A stretch of 64,000 nucleotides of DNA, taken from NCBI GenBank assembly GCA_045647525.1, contig JAZRMK010000048.1, positions 14,754 through 78,753 of the forward strand, in the 5' to 3' direction. The stretch's first letter is position 1. Every line of letters begins with the position of its first letter. This stretch comes from UMGS172 sp045647525. GTDB lineage: Bacteria > Bacillota > Clostridia > Oscillospirales > Acutalibacteraceae. Position numbers and translations under genes: made by a program. Under the pieces are notes generated by a model. The model saw only the letters and a list, made by a program, of their open reading frames with translations, did no database searches and was not told the DNA's origin. Below are positions 35,445 to 41,639 of this stretch, piece by piece.

Positions 35445-35563
35445 CGTCGAAGCAGCTGTAAAGCCGCGATAGGCTTTGCGGTCTGCCCGAGTCTCGAGTA
35501 CGCACAGTGCGTCGGGCACCGTCCGGGACGGTCGGCGAACAAGCGAACGCAGAGTATCCTGCC
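35428..35563 (+). mobile_element. GC-rich foldback element at tRNA-Gln
   Basis: A GC-rich segment with three consecutive hairpins (AAAGCC/GGCTTT, ACGCAC/GTGCGT, ACCGTCC/GGGACGGT) is bounded by GCAGGATTC and ATCCTGCC, inverted copies of the adjacent tRNA T arm. It contains GTCGGGCACCG at 35511-35521, shared with the element beside tRNA-fMet. Calling it mobile is an inference. Confidence 0.45.
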
Positions 35564-35642
35564 ACCCCAGCCAAAAAAGGAAGCACACCTTTGGGTGTGG
35601 TTCCTTTTTTCGTTTCGGGGTATTCGCAGGATTCCAATTTTT
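35556..35642 (+). repeat. 87-bp direct repeat, copy 2 (truncated tRNA-Gln)
   Basis: It starts with the 3' 18 bases of tRNA-Gln without the rest of the gene, followed by a second copy of its terminator. The arrangement resembles an attachment-site duplication at a tRNA 3' end, at the left edge of the accessory island. Confidence 0.85.
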
Positions 35643-35748
35643 TGTATTCGTGCCAAGTAATTTAAGGATATATTTAAAGTGACTCGGTTGTCGGGTCGCT
35701 TTTGCTTTATGGGAATGTTATCAACAAGCGATGATTAAAGCGTTTATA

Positions 35749-35780
35749 GCCCAAATTTATCCTAATGTACTTGTTATAAT
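35749..35780 (+). promoter_or_regulatory. Island promoter A: dyad-N12-TATAAT
   Basis: GCCCAAATTTATCC (35749-35762), 12 nt, TATAAT (35775-35780). No sigma-A -35 hexamer is present at the normal place. It precedes the 35-residue basic protein. Same geometry as the promoters at 36669, 37998, 38776 and 41545. Confidence 0.65.
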
Positions 35781-35836
35781 ATAAATATAATCCGGCATAA
35801 GCCGTTGAGAAAAACATTTTTGGAGGTACATTTATC

Positions 35837-35944
35837 ATGGCTAAGACGAAATCAGGAAAGAAGTTTGTAAGAATTGGTGGTTACACAAAGTCAAATGGTG
35901 GCAAAGTCAAATCGCATTGCCGTTCCACTCCCAGCAAGAGATAA
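35837..35944 (+). CDS. 35-residue basic protein with GYxKxxGxxVxxHxR motif
   Basis: The frame starts with ATG after TGGAGGT and encodes 35 residues beginning MAKTKSGKKF and ending STPSKR. The middle GGYTKSNGGKVKSHCRSTP follows a motif (GYxRxxGxxVxxHxRxxP) found at the ends of many small phage and bacterial proteins. It has nine or more Lys/Arg residues. It has its own promoter (A) and a terminator hairpin after it, so it is very likely expressed. Function unknown. Confidence 0.7.
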   Translation: MAKTKSGKKFVRIGGYTKSNGGKVKSHCRSTPSKR

Positions 35945-35948
35945 GCAA

Positions 35949-35983
35949 AAAACGCACGATGGGATAAAAAACCCATTGTGCGT
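35949..35983 (+). terminator. Hairpin after 35-residue protein gene
   Basis: GCACGATGGG and CCCATTGTGC pair with one G-T, loop A-rich. The T run is weak. Bases 35984-36172 that follow hold another inverted repeat (CTCTCCAT/ATGGAGAG, 36080-36107) but no convincing gene. Confidence 0.5.
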
Positions 35984-36172
35984 GCTATAATATGCACATA
36001 ATCCATCAACAGAAAGGACACATGCTATTATGAAAATCCGCGTACTTATTTGAACCTTCAATACGCTTTAATCGCAAAACTCTCCATTTTGACTGCAACA
36101 TGGAGAGCTGAAAGACAAATATATAAATGATATAATCAAATAAATGTATGGGCAAATAGGGGTGATTTTTTT

Positions 36173-36592
36173 GATAAAAATTATATTGATAGACACGATA
36201 TTATGTCCTTGGAAGAATCTACGCGTGTTACTGAACAGGATAGAGAAAAATACATTAAAATTGCCGAATAACTATCATGGATTGACAGAAAAAAGAACGG
36301 ATATCATATTATAGTGCCTAAAAATATTTCTGATCTCAAATATGAAGGAGAAATACAACATAATTGCGTTTATACCAATAGATACTATATTGATGTTATA
36401 GATCATCACTCCATAATTGTGTTTTTAAGAAAAGAAGAGTATGTCCCATTTGTCACAATCGAATTCGATTATGAAACCTTTGAAGTTCTGCAAGCCTTAG
36501 GAAAATACAATAAAAAAATTGACACGGAACTGTACCGATACATTGTCAATTTAGGGAAGCAGTTATATTACGAAATGCATAACCATCAATAA
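36173..36592 (+). pseudogene. PcfJ-like protein remnant
   Basis: The last 92 codons (from GTG 36314) resemble the PcfJ C-terminal domain: VPKNISDLKYEGEIQHNCV, then IIVFLRKEEYVPFVTIEF and ALGKYNK. The same frame continues upstream with a coding-like stretch but is cut by TAA at 36269-36271, and the large N-terminal part of PcfJ is missing. PcfJ proteins belong to conjugative plasmids and related elements, so this marks past mobile DNA. A short functional protein from 36314 cannot be excluded. Confidence 0.6.
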
Positions 36593-36622
36593 AAGTAACA
36601 CGTTAAAATACATATACTCAAC

Positions 36623-36658
36623 AAAAGCGAGGGTGATTTTAAATCAACCTCGCTTTTT
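36623..36658 (+). terminator. Terminator after PcfJ remnant
   Basis: AAAAGCGAGG and CCTCGCTTTT flank TGATTT/AAATCA in an extended hairpin, followed by T residues. Confidence 0.8.
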
Positions 36659-36668
36659 GTTACGAATA

Positions 36669-36700
36669 GGACAATATTGTCCGAAAGTTCGTGGTACAAT
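36669..36700 (+). promoter_or_regulatory. Island promoter E: perfect palindrome-N12-TACAAT
   Basis: GGACAATATTGTCC (36669-36682) is a perfect 14-bp palindrome, followed by 12 nt and TACAAT (36695-36700). It precedes the 218-residue protein. It is the most symmetrical member of the set and suggests a dimeric DNA-binding protein. Confidence 0.7.
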
Positions 36701-36736
36701 ATATTTGTAAAATAAATTAAATGAGAGGTAATTATT

Positions 36737-37393
36737 ATGAATGAACAAATGCGCAACAATTTAACTCCCCAAGGGTACATTCGTCAGATGTATGCAGAAA
36801 CCGTAAATGGTGAATTTAAGGTTGGGTATACAGATCCTGACAATGATTCCGTTGAAGAAGAAAGAACATTTTATGTGAATTGGACTGCGGAGGATGCAGA
36901 GAAAACAGTACAACGATATAATTTGCTGACTTTTGCATTGGCACGTATTGGCCGGCTTCACGATCAGTTGAACGATGAAGAAAGCAGAAAGCAACTTCTT
37001 TCAGAGGCGGATCTTGAAATTTATAATACATATATTCTTCCTTATGAACCGATGAAAGTAAATTGGGAAGAGCTGTATCCCATTACTCCTTGTGAGCCAG
37101 ATGAGCTGATGTCACTAATCCAGGAGATCCACGAACGCAGCAGATATGGAGATTTGATCGAAGAGGAAGAACTGCTCTGGAAACAGTACTGCATGTGGAA
37201 AGAAGAACAGAGTCAGAAAAGAATTCCTTTTAACCGCCGCTCCTGTGCTGATCTGATTACAAGGGCATCGCGTTTTGAAAGATTGATCAGCTTGGGTGCA
37301 CCTGAAATCATTGTAACTGAGGAAGGCCGCCTGCTTGCAGAAGAAATGGTGCTTTATTATTTCGGTAAAGAAGAGCCGATCATTTGGGATTGA
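36737..37393 (+). CDS. Unrecognised acidic protein of the island
   Basis: The protein has 218 residues with no signal peptide or membrane helix. It starts MNEQMRNNLTPQGYIRQMY, is rich in Glu, and its second half is mostly helical (ELMSLIQEIHERSRYG and following). I do not recognise the family. The ribosome binding site is AGAGGT, and promoter E is 36 bases upstream. A 46-bp gap leads to the next gene, so both are probably one transcript. Confidence 0.75.
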   Translation: MNEQMRNNLTPQGYIRQMYAETVNGEFKVGYTDPDNDSVEEERTFYVNWTAEDAEKTVQRYNLLTFALARIGRLHDQLNDEESRKQLLSEADLEIYNTYILPYEPMKVNWEELYPITPCEPDELMSLIQEIHERSRYGDLIEEEELLWKQYCMWKEEQSQKRIPFNRRSCADLITRASRFERLISLGAPEIIVTEEGRLLAEEMVLYYFGKEEPIIWD

Positions 37394-37439
37394 AGCTTAA
37401 CAGACGGTTATATTAAAAAATATAAGTGAGGTTGATTTT

Positions 37440-37733
37440 ATGGAACTTAAAGATTTTATAGGTAAAATTGTTATTCGTGCATCGGATAAAAAACGGCTTT
37501 TTATCACAGAAATTACGGCACCTACAATAGAGGCGCAGACCACCCTTCCTGAAGCACACGGATATCACACTTGCTATTGTTGGGAAACCATCAATGGTGA
37601 TCCTATTACTAATGGATATTTGATATTTGAAGACGAATCGTTAACTGAGCCGTTTAAAAAAGCTTACGATGCATATTGTCGCACCGAAGATGCCTATTGG
37701 GAAAATTACGGATATTATATGCGTAAATCGTGA
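37440..37733 (+). CDS. Unrecognised small protein of the island
   Basis: The protein has 97 residues, soluble, with a beta-rich first half (DFIGKIVIRASDKKRLFITEI) and a Tyr-rich helical end. No family recognised. A GTGAGG site precedes ATG. It is probably co-transcribed with the 218-residue gene. Confidence 0.7.
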   Translation: MELKDFIGKIVIRASDKKRLFITEITAPTIEAQTTLPEAHGYHTCYCWETINGDPITNGYLIFEDESLTEPFKKAYDAYCRTEDAYWENYGYYMRKS

Positions 37734-37800
37734 GTACCATTTTTAGTACATAGAAGAAGTTATAATATTGATATCGCGCTGAATAAGGAACTGAATAAAG

Positions 37801-37941
37801 GTGAACTGTGTGGATTATGCCAATGATATAGTATTCGCTGAAACGGAAACCAATTATGGTGAAACAGTAAGATATAGTTACATACCGGGCAACAATAGAA
37901 TCGTATATTTTAGAGCATGTATCGAGATTGTAAAATATTAG
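37801..37941 (+). CDS. Possible 46-residue protein or gene remnant
   Basis: An open frame from GTG 37801 to TAG 37939-37941 has coding-like composition (ends CIEIVKY). There is no good ribosome binding site, and an overlapping frame just upstream also looks coding-like, so it may be decayed DNA. The 37742-37997 gap otherwise holds nothing clear. Confidence 0.25.
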   Translation: MNCVDYANDIVFAETETNYGETVRYSYIPGNNRIVYFRACIEIVKY

Positions 37942-37997
37942 AAGATATGCATAGACTGATAGACTCTAAAAACATTTGGGTAAGCAAAATAACAAAC

Positions 37998-38029
37998 ACC
38001 CAAAATTGTCCCAACGCAGATGATACAAT
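37998..38029 (+). promoter_or_regulatory. Island promoter D: dyad-N12-TACAAT
   Basis: ACCCAAAATTGTCC (37998-38011), 12 nt, TACAAT (38024-38029). The leader that follows contains AGTCC-ACA-GGACT and is nearly identical to the leader at 38821. Confidence 0.65.
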
Positions 38030-38074
38030 ACACTTGTAAATAGTAGTCCACAGGACTTAAAACAAGAGGGATAT

Positions 38075-38722
38075 ATGAAAACTTATGTAGATCTTATTGA
38101 GGATACCGAAAACACATGGGACTTTCCGGACGATGAAAACTCCTATATTGACACCCAATATGTTGATGGAGAAAAGGTAGAATACGAAATCGTTTTCGGC
38201 AATGAAAAGATTGTATTTATCAAAGCCGGAGCAGGAGGAAACGTACGAGGCTATGATAATAAATATCTTAAAATGGCAAGGCGTGTGCATGAACGACTTG
38301 GCGCGACAGTAATATGTACCTCCAATCCCGTTGCTCCGCATGAAGACCTCGATGAAGCTGAGATCAGATGGGTAATTGCCGAAAAGGGCTTGTCTAACTT
38401 TGAGATTTCCTTTATTGGCGCATCTGACGGCGCATACCATAATCTTTCACTTGCAAGTCGATTCCCCGAAACAGTGAAGTGGATCGGTATAAACACATCT
38501 TACATAAATGTCCCCGATCTTAAAAAACGGCTGCTTTCATCCCCCAACGTATATAAAATATTGATTTATGGAACGAAGGATGACGATTTTAATGAAGTTG
38601 TTCCGGCGATTAGTGAAATAACGAGTGATAACTTACTGTTGGAATTAGTCGAGGGTGCTGATCACCGCTTTTACGGAATGATTGAGGAATTTATCGCTTT
38701 GTCAGATTATTTGTACGATTGA
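38075..38722 (+). CDS. Alpha/beta-hydrolase-like protein
   Basis: The protein has 215 residues. The nucleophile elbow is FIGASDGAYHNL (GxSxG), an acid candidate follows in YGTKDDDFNEV, and the histidine in EGADHRFYG near residue 200, in the order of an alpha/beta hydrolase triad. The oxyanion region may be FIKAGAGGNVRGY. No signal peptide. The substrate is unknown. It has its own promoter (D). Confidence 0.65.
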   Translation: MKTYVDLIEDTENTWDFPDDENSYIDTQYVDGEKVEYEIVFGNEKIVFIKAGAGGNVRGYDNKYLKMARRVHERLGATVICTSNPVAPHEDLDEAEIRWVIAEKGLSNFEISFIGASDGAYHNLSLASRFPETVKWIGINTSYINVPDLKKRLLSSPNVYKILIYGTKDDDFNEVVPAISEITSDNLLLELVEGADHRFYGMIEEFIALSDYLYD

Positions 38723-38775
38723 TTCATGCACGAATGCTTTTAGTAACTAAAAAACGGAGAGGCTTCACGGTAATA

Positions 38776-38807
38776 GTCCAAATTTATCCTAATGTGTATG
38801 ATATAAT
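38776..38807 (+). promoter_or_regulatory. Island promoter B: dyad-N12-TATAAT
   Basis: GTCCAAATTTATCC (38776-38789), 12 nt, TATAAT (38802-38807). It drives the 53-residue protein. Confidence 0.65.
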
Positions 38808-38852
38808 ATGATTGTAAACAATAGTCCACAGGACTTAAAACAGGAGGAATAT

Positions 38853-39014
38853 ATGAAAACTTACAAAATCGTTTACACTATTGCAAACCAACCCGGAAGA
38901 CACGTGGCATTTTATGAAGCAGCCTGCGCAGACTTTGCTCGCATTCGAGCACGCGATGAACTTGGTGGCTGGGACATCGTTACTATTTGGGAGGTCACAG
39001 AGGTCAATTTTTAA
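38853..39014 (+). CDS. Unrecognised 53-residue protein of the island
   Basis: The protein begins MKTYKIVYTIANQPGRHV and ends WEVTEVNF, a beta-alpha-beta pattern without hydrophobic helices. The start at 38853 is fixed by AGGAGGAAT; a longer frame from 38808 would begin inside the leader. It has promoter B and a terminator of its own, so it is a single-gene unit. Function unknown. Confidence 0.7.
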   Translation: MKTYKIVYTIANQPGRHVAFYEAACADFARIRARDELGGWDIVTIWEVTEVNF

Positions 39015-39028
39015 GTCTCTTGATTTTT

Positions 39029-39055
39029 GGAGGTGGTCCGTCAAGGGCCACCTCC
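39029..39055 (+). terminator. Hairpin after 53-residue gene
   Basis: GGAGGTGGTCC and GGGCCACCTCC form a strong stem around GTCAA. The T run after it is short. Confidence 0.7.
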
Positions 39056-39080
39056 TTCCCTAAAACGCACAGGAATTATC

Positions 39081-39094
39081 GGACAAATTTGGAT
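39081..39094 (+). promoter_or_regulatory. Sixth, degenerate copy of the island dyad (F)
   Basis: GGACAAATTTGGAT matches the motif in its left half, upstream of the WYL operon. The 12-nt spacing leads only to TGTTTT; better -10 candidates (TATAAA at 39115) are farther. It may allow autoregulation. Confidence 0.4.
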
Positions 39095-39174
39095 CAATGC
39101 GAGTTGTGTTTTAGTATAAAATACGGTATAATAAATAAAAGAAGAATAAATTTGCTTATAAAGAGGGACCTATT

Positions 39175-39366
39175 ATGACTCTTGAACAGAAAAAAGAAGC
39201 TTTGCGCAATGCAGCCTCAAAAGAGTTAAGTAGCGTGTATGACCTTTATAAATGGAAGAAAGTAAAGGGCTGTGAAAATTCATTCGTGTTAAGTGGAAAG
39301 TGTGGCTCGGAAGTACGCAAATCATATCTTGTTGGTTGCAATAAGTGGAGGTCAGTATATGGATAA
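39175..39366 (+). CDS. Small protein coupled to the WYL regulator
   Basis: The protein has 63 residues, Lys-rich, with three cysteines in the second half (KGCENSF, GKCGSE and VGCNKW). AGAGGG precedes its ATG. Its end overlaps the WYL start by eight bases, which suggests translational coupling. Family not recognised. Confidence 0.6.
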   Translation: MTLEQKKEALRNAASKELSSVYDLYKWKKVKGCENSFVLSGKCGSEVRKSYLVGCNKWRSVYG

Positions 39367-41479
39367 AGTAGATAAATTTCAAAACGAAAGTGCATCAGAG
39401 GGAAATAGCGAAGATTCACTTTTTGCTATTTATATATTAAGCATTCTTAATAAATATAGTTCTCCCGATAATAAATTGTCTTCTCAAGATGTGATGGATT
39501 ATTTGAAAAAGGATTACTCTATCTGCGATTTAGATGAAGCGGATCCCAAACGAAAGAGAGTAATGGATGCCCAACGAAAGAAAGTAAGAAGGCATCTCGA
39601 TACGCTTTCTGAATCTTATTGGGGTGGATGTATTAAAAAGGAAGAGGGAAAAACAACGAGGGAAGGCCATAAATGGTTTTATGATGTTTCCCGAGATAAA
39701 TTTGCTGATAAAGAGGCCGTAATTCAAGAAACTCTTACCGAAACAGAAGTGGAGTTATTGGTTGATCTTATATCAGCGACGAAGATTCTTAATTCCGAAG
39801 GCACGCGAGGTTTAATAGATAAGCTTTTAAAGAAAACATCAATTACTAAAGAAGATAGAGAACTCAGATTGGGGAAAATTCAGAGAGAAGCATGGTTAAA
39901 AACACCTAATGAGGATCTTGTGGAAAAGAAAGACCTTATTGAAGAATGCTTTTATAACTCCAATTTAACTTTTGATTACGAAGATGAAAAAACCATTACC
40001 GCAACTCCACTTGGTTGGAGTTATGATGATGGAATATGTTTTCTGAATGCCAAAGTCGGAAATGAACACCGTAAATTTTCACTCGATAAAATACGAATTT
40101 GCGACCCTGATGTAGACGGATATGAAGAACCCGAAGATTTCAGACGTTATGACGAAGAAACAGATAGTGATAAGACCACATTAGATAGTTTGTTTGTCAA
40201 CATTCCTACGATTAAGGGCGCAATAGCAGATAAAAAATGTCTCCGTTTTCTGTACCGTTCTTATGTAGTTGCTAATGGTCGAGTTGTTTCCGCAGATGAA
40301 GAGAAAAGTGTTTTACCGCACAGCCTTGTCTTTAACGATGGAAAATACTACCTGATTGGAATTGACGAGAATTCTCCGGAACTTAATAAAATTGCGTATT
40401 TCCGAGTTGACTTAATGTTCGAGCTGTATTGTGCAGAAACAAAAAACAAACTGTCGAATTGGGATAAGCACATTTTTGAGACAATAGAACGAGCAAGAGT
40501 GGTTGAGAAACACCCGTTAATGCTGGTTGGAAGCGAAATTCCGGTAACCTTTAAAGTTGTGGAATCTGCCCTTGACAGAGTTATTGATGTTTTTGCAGTA
40601 ACGCCTGATAAATTTGTTATTACAAAAGAAACCAGGATGGTTAAAGATTCTTCCGGAGAAGGTTTTCACGAAGAAAGGGTTGTAAGTGTTCAAGTCAGCA
40701 CTACCATTGAAGAGGCATTTCGTTGGGCACTTGCAAACGCGGATGTGGTTGAAGTAACTTCGCAGGATGTTCGAGACAGGATAGCCCGAATTGCCGATCC
40801 TATTTATCAGTTGTATACTCAAACTCTATCTGATAAGGTTCGCGAAAACATAGACTATGTATTGAGAGAAGGCACATTTAAGATATCTTACAAAGTAGAT
40901 GCTAATACCGCGTATGCAACATACAAAGAGTTGGCCAAAATGGACAAATTAGGTGTGGTTGATAATATGGGTATCGCAGACGATGATATTTGCGATGGCG
41001 TAGATTATTTTGGTGATTTTATCAACACTAATCGTTTAATAATATCTGCACCAAATCTTAAAAACATGTCATGGGCATCAAAATTGGTTAATGTTAAGAG
41101 TCTTAAACTGGAAAATTCACAAATCGAGGACATTTCGTGGATGAAGGAAATGAAAAAATTAAGACGCTTATATTTGGCAGAATCTTCTTTCTCAGACCTG
41201 TCAGTTTTAAGTGAGCACAAAGAAATAGATGCTCTCGACATTAGTGGCACAAATGTCAGCGATATCAGTTTCATCGAAGATTTCCCGAAATTAACACAGT
41301 TACATATTGCTACGTGTCCAATTGAGGATTATTCACCCTTGTTTACAACAAAATCTTGTCTTAGGTATTTGGAAATTGACAAAAAAGCACTGGAAGAAAT
41401 CGGCGAGGATAACATCAGAAACCGTCATATAGGAATTGATATTAAAGTAACAAACAATTCCCCTTTTTGGTATTTATAG
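39359..41479 (+). CDS. WYL-domain transcriptional regulator with C-terminal leucine-rich repeats
   Basis: The protein has 706 residues. The N terminus (about 20-110) is a winged-helix-like region (IYILSILNKYSS, KKVRRHLDTL). The middle (about 270-370) is a WYL domain with KKCLRFLYRSY, VLPHSLVFNDGKYYLIGID and KIAYFRVDLM. A WCX-like region follows (about 400-500, EEAFRWALANADVVEV). Residues 560-690 hold repeats such as VKSLKLENSQIEDISW and LDISGTNVSDISF, a leucine-rich solenoid. WYL domains sense ligands such as nucleic-acid fragments. The start at 39359 has GGAGG seven bases upstream. It is the only large DNA-binding protein in the island and the best candidate for the shared dyads. Confidence 0.82.
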   Translation: MDKVDKFQNESASEGNSEDSLFAIYILSILNKYSSPDNKLSSQDVMDYLKKDYSICDLDEADPKRKRVMDAQRKKVRRHLDTLSESYWGGCIKKEEGKTTREGHKWFYDVSRDKFADKEAVIQETLTETEVELLVDLISATKILNSEGTRGLIDKLLKKTSITKEDRELRLGKIQREAWLKTPNEDLVEKKDLIEECFYNSNLTFDYEDEKTITATPLGWSYDDGICFLNAKVGNEHRKFSLDKIRICDPDVDGYEEPEDFRRYDEETDSDKTTLDSLFVNIPTIKGAIADKKCLRFLYRSYVVANGRVVSADEEKSVLPHSLVFNDGKYYLIGIDENSPELNKIAYFRVDLMFELYCAETKNKLSNWDKHIFETIERARVVEKHPLMLVGSEIPVTFKVVESALDRVIDVFAVTPDKFVITKETRMVKDSSGEGFHEERVVSVQVSTTIEEAFRWALANADVVEVTSQDVRDRIARIADPIYQLYTQTLSDKVRENIDYVLREGTFKISYKVDANTAYATYKELAKMDKLGVVDNMGIADDDICDGVDYFGDFINTNRLIISAPNLKNMSWASKLVNVKSLKLENSQIEDISWMKEMKKLRRLYLAESSFSDLSVLSEHKEIDALDISGTNVSDISFIEDFPKLTQLHIATCPIEDYSPLFTTKSCLRYLEIDKKALEEIGEDNIRNRHIGIDIKVTNNSPFWYL

Positions 41480-41493
41480 AGCCAATAAACTTT

Positions 41494-41520
41494 AAAGGAG
41501 GCTTTTGCCTCCTTTATTTA
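41494..41520 (+). terminator. Terminator after WYL gene
   Basis: AAAGGAGGC, TTTT, GCCTCCTTT followed by T-rich sequence. Confidence 0.85.
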
Positions 41521-41544
41521 TAAAAACTCATTTATGTGGTTATA

Positions 41545-41576
41545 GCCCAAATTTAACCTGTTTGATTTTGTATTAT
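41545..41576 (+). promoter_or_regulatory. Island promoter C: dyad-N12-TATTAT
   Basis: GCCCAAATTTAACC (41545-41558), 12 nt, TATTAT (41571-41576). It drives the PolC-like gene. Confidence 0.6.
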
Positions 41577-41639
41577 TTCTATGTAAGGTTTGAGAACCGG
41601 TATAACAAATAATTTAAAATATAGGAAAGTAATTCGGTG

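Noticed and set aside
36020..36044. Shared 12-mer TGAAAATCCGCG with the 28-residue peptide gene (44075-44090), giving KIR..LI endings
   Set aside because: A 12-base match between two places is expected by chance in a window of this size, and the frame at 36030 has only seven codons.
35749..41576. LexA/DinR boxes as explanation for the island dyads
   Set aside because: The Firmicutes LexA site is GAAC-N4-GTTC; the island dyad has GGAC/GTCC-type ends with an AAATTT centre and a fixed 12-nt distance to the -10.
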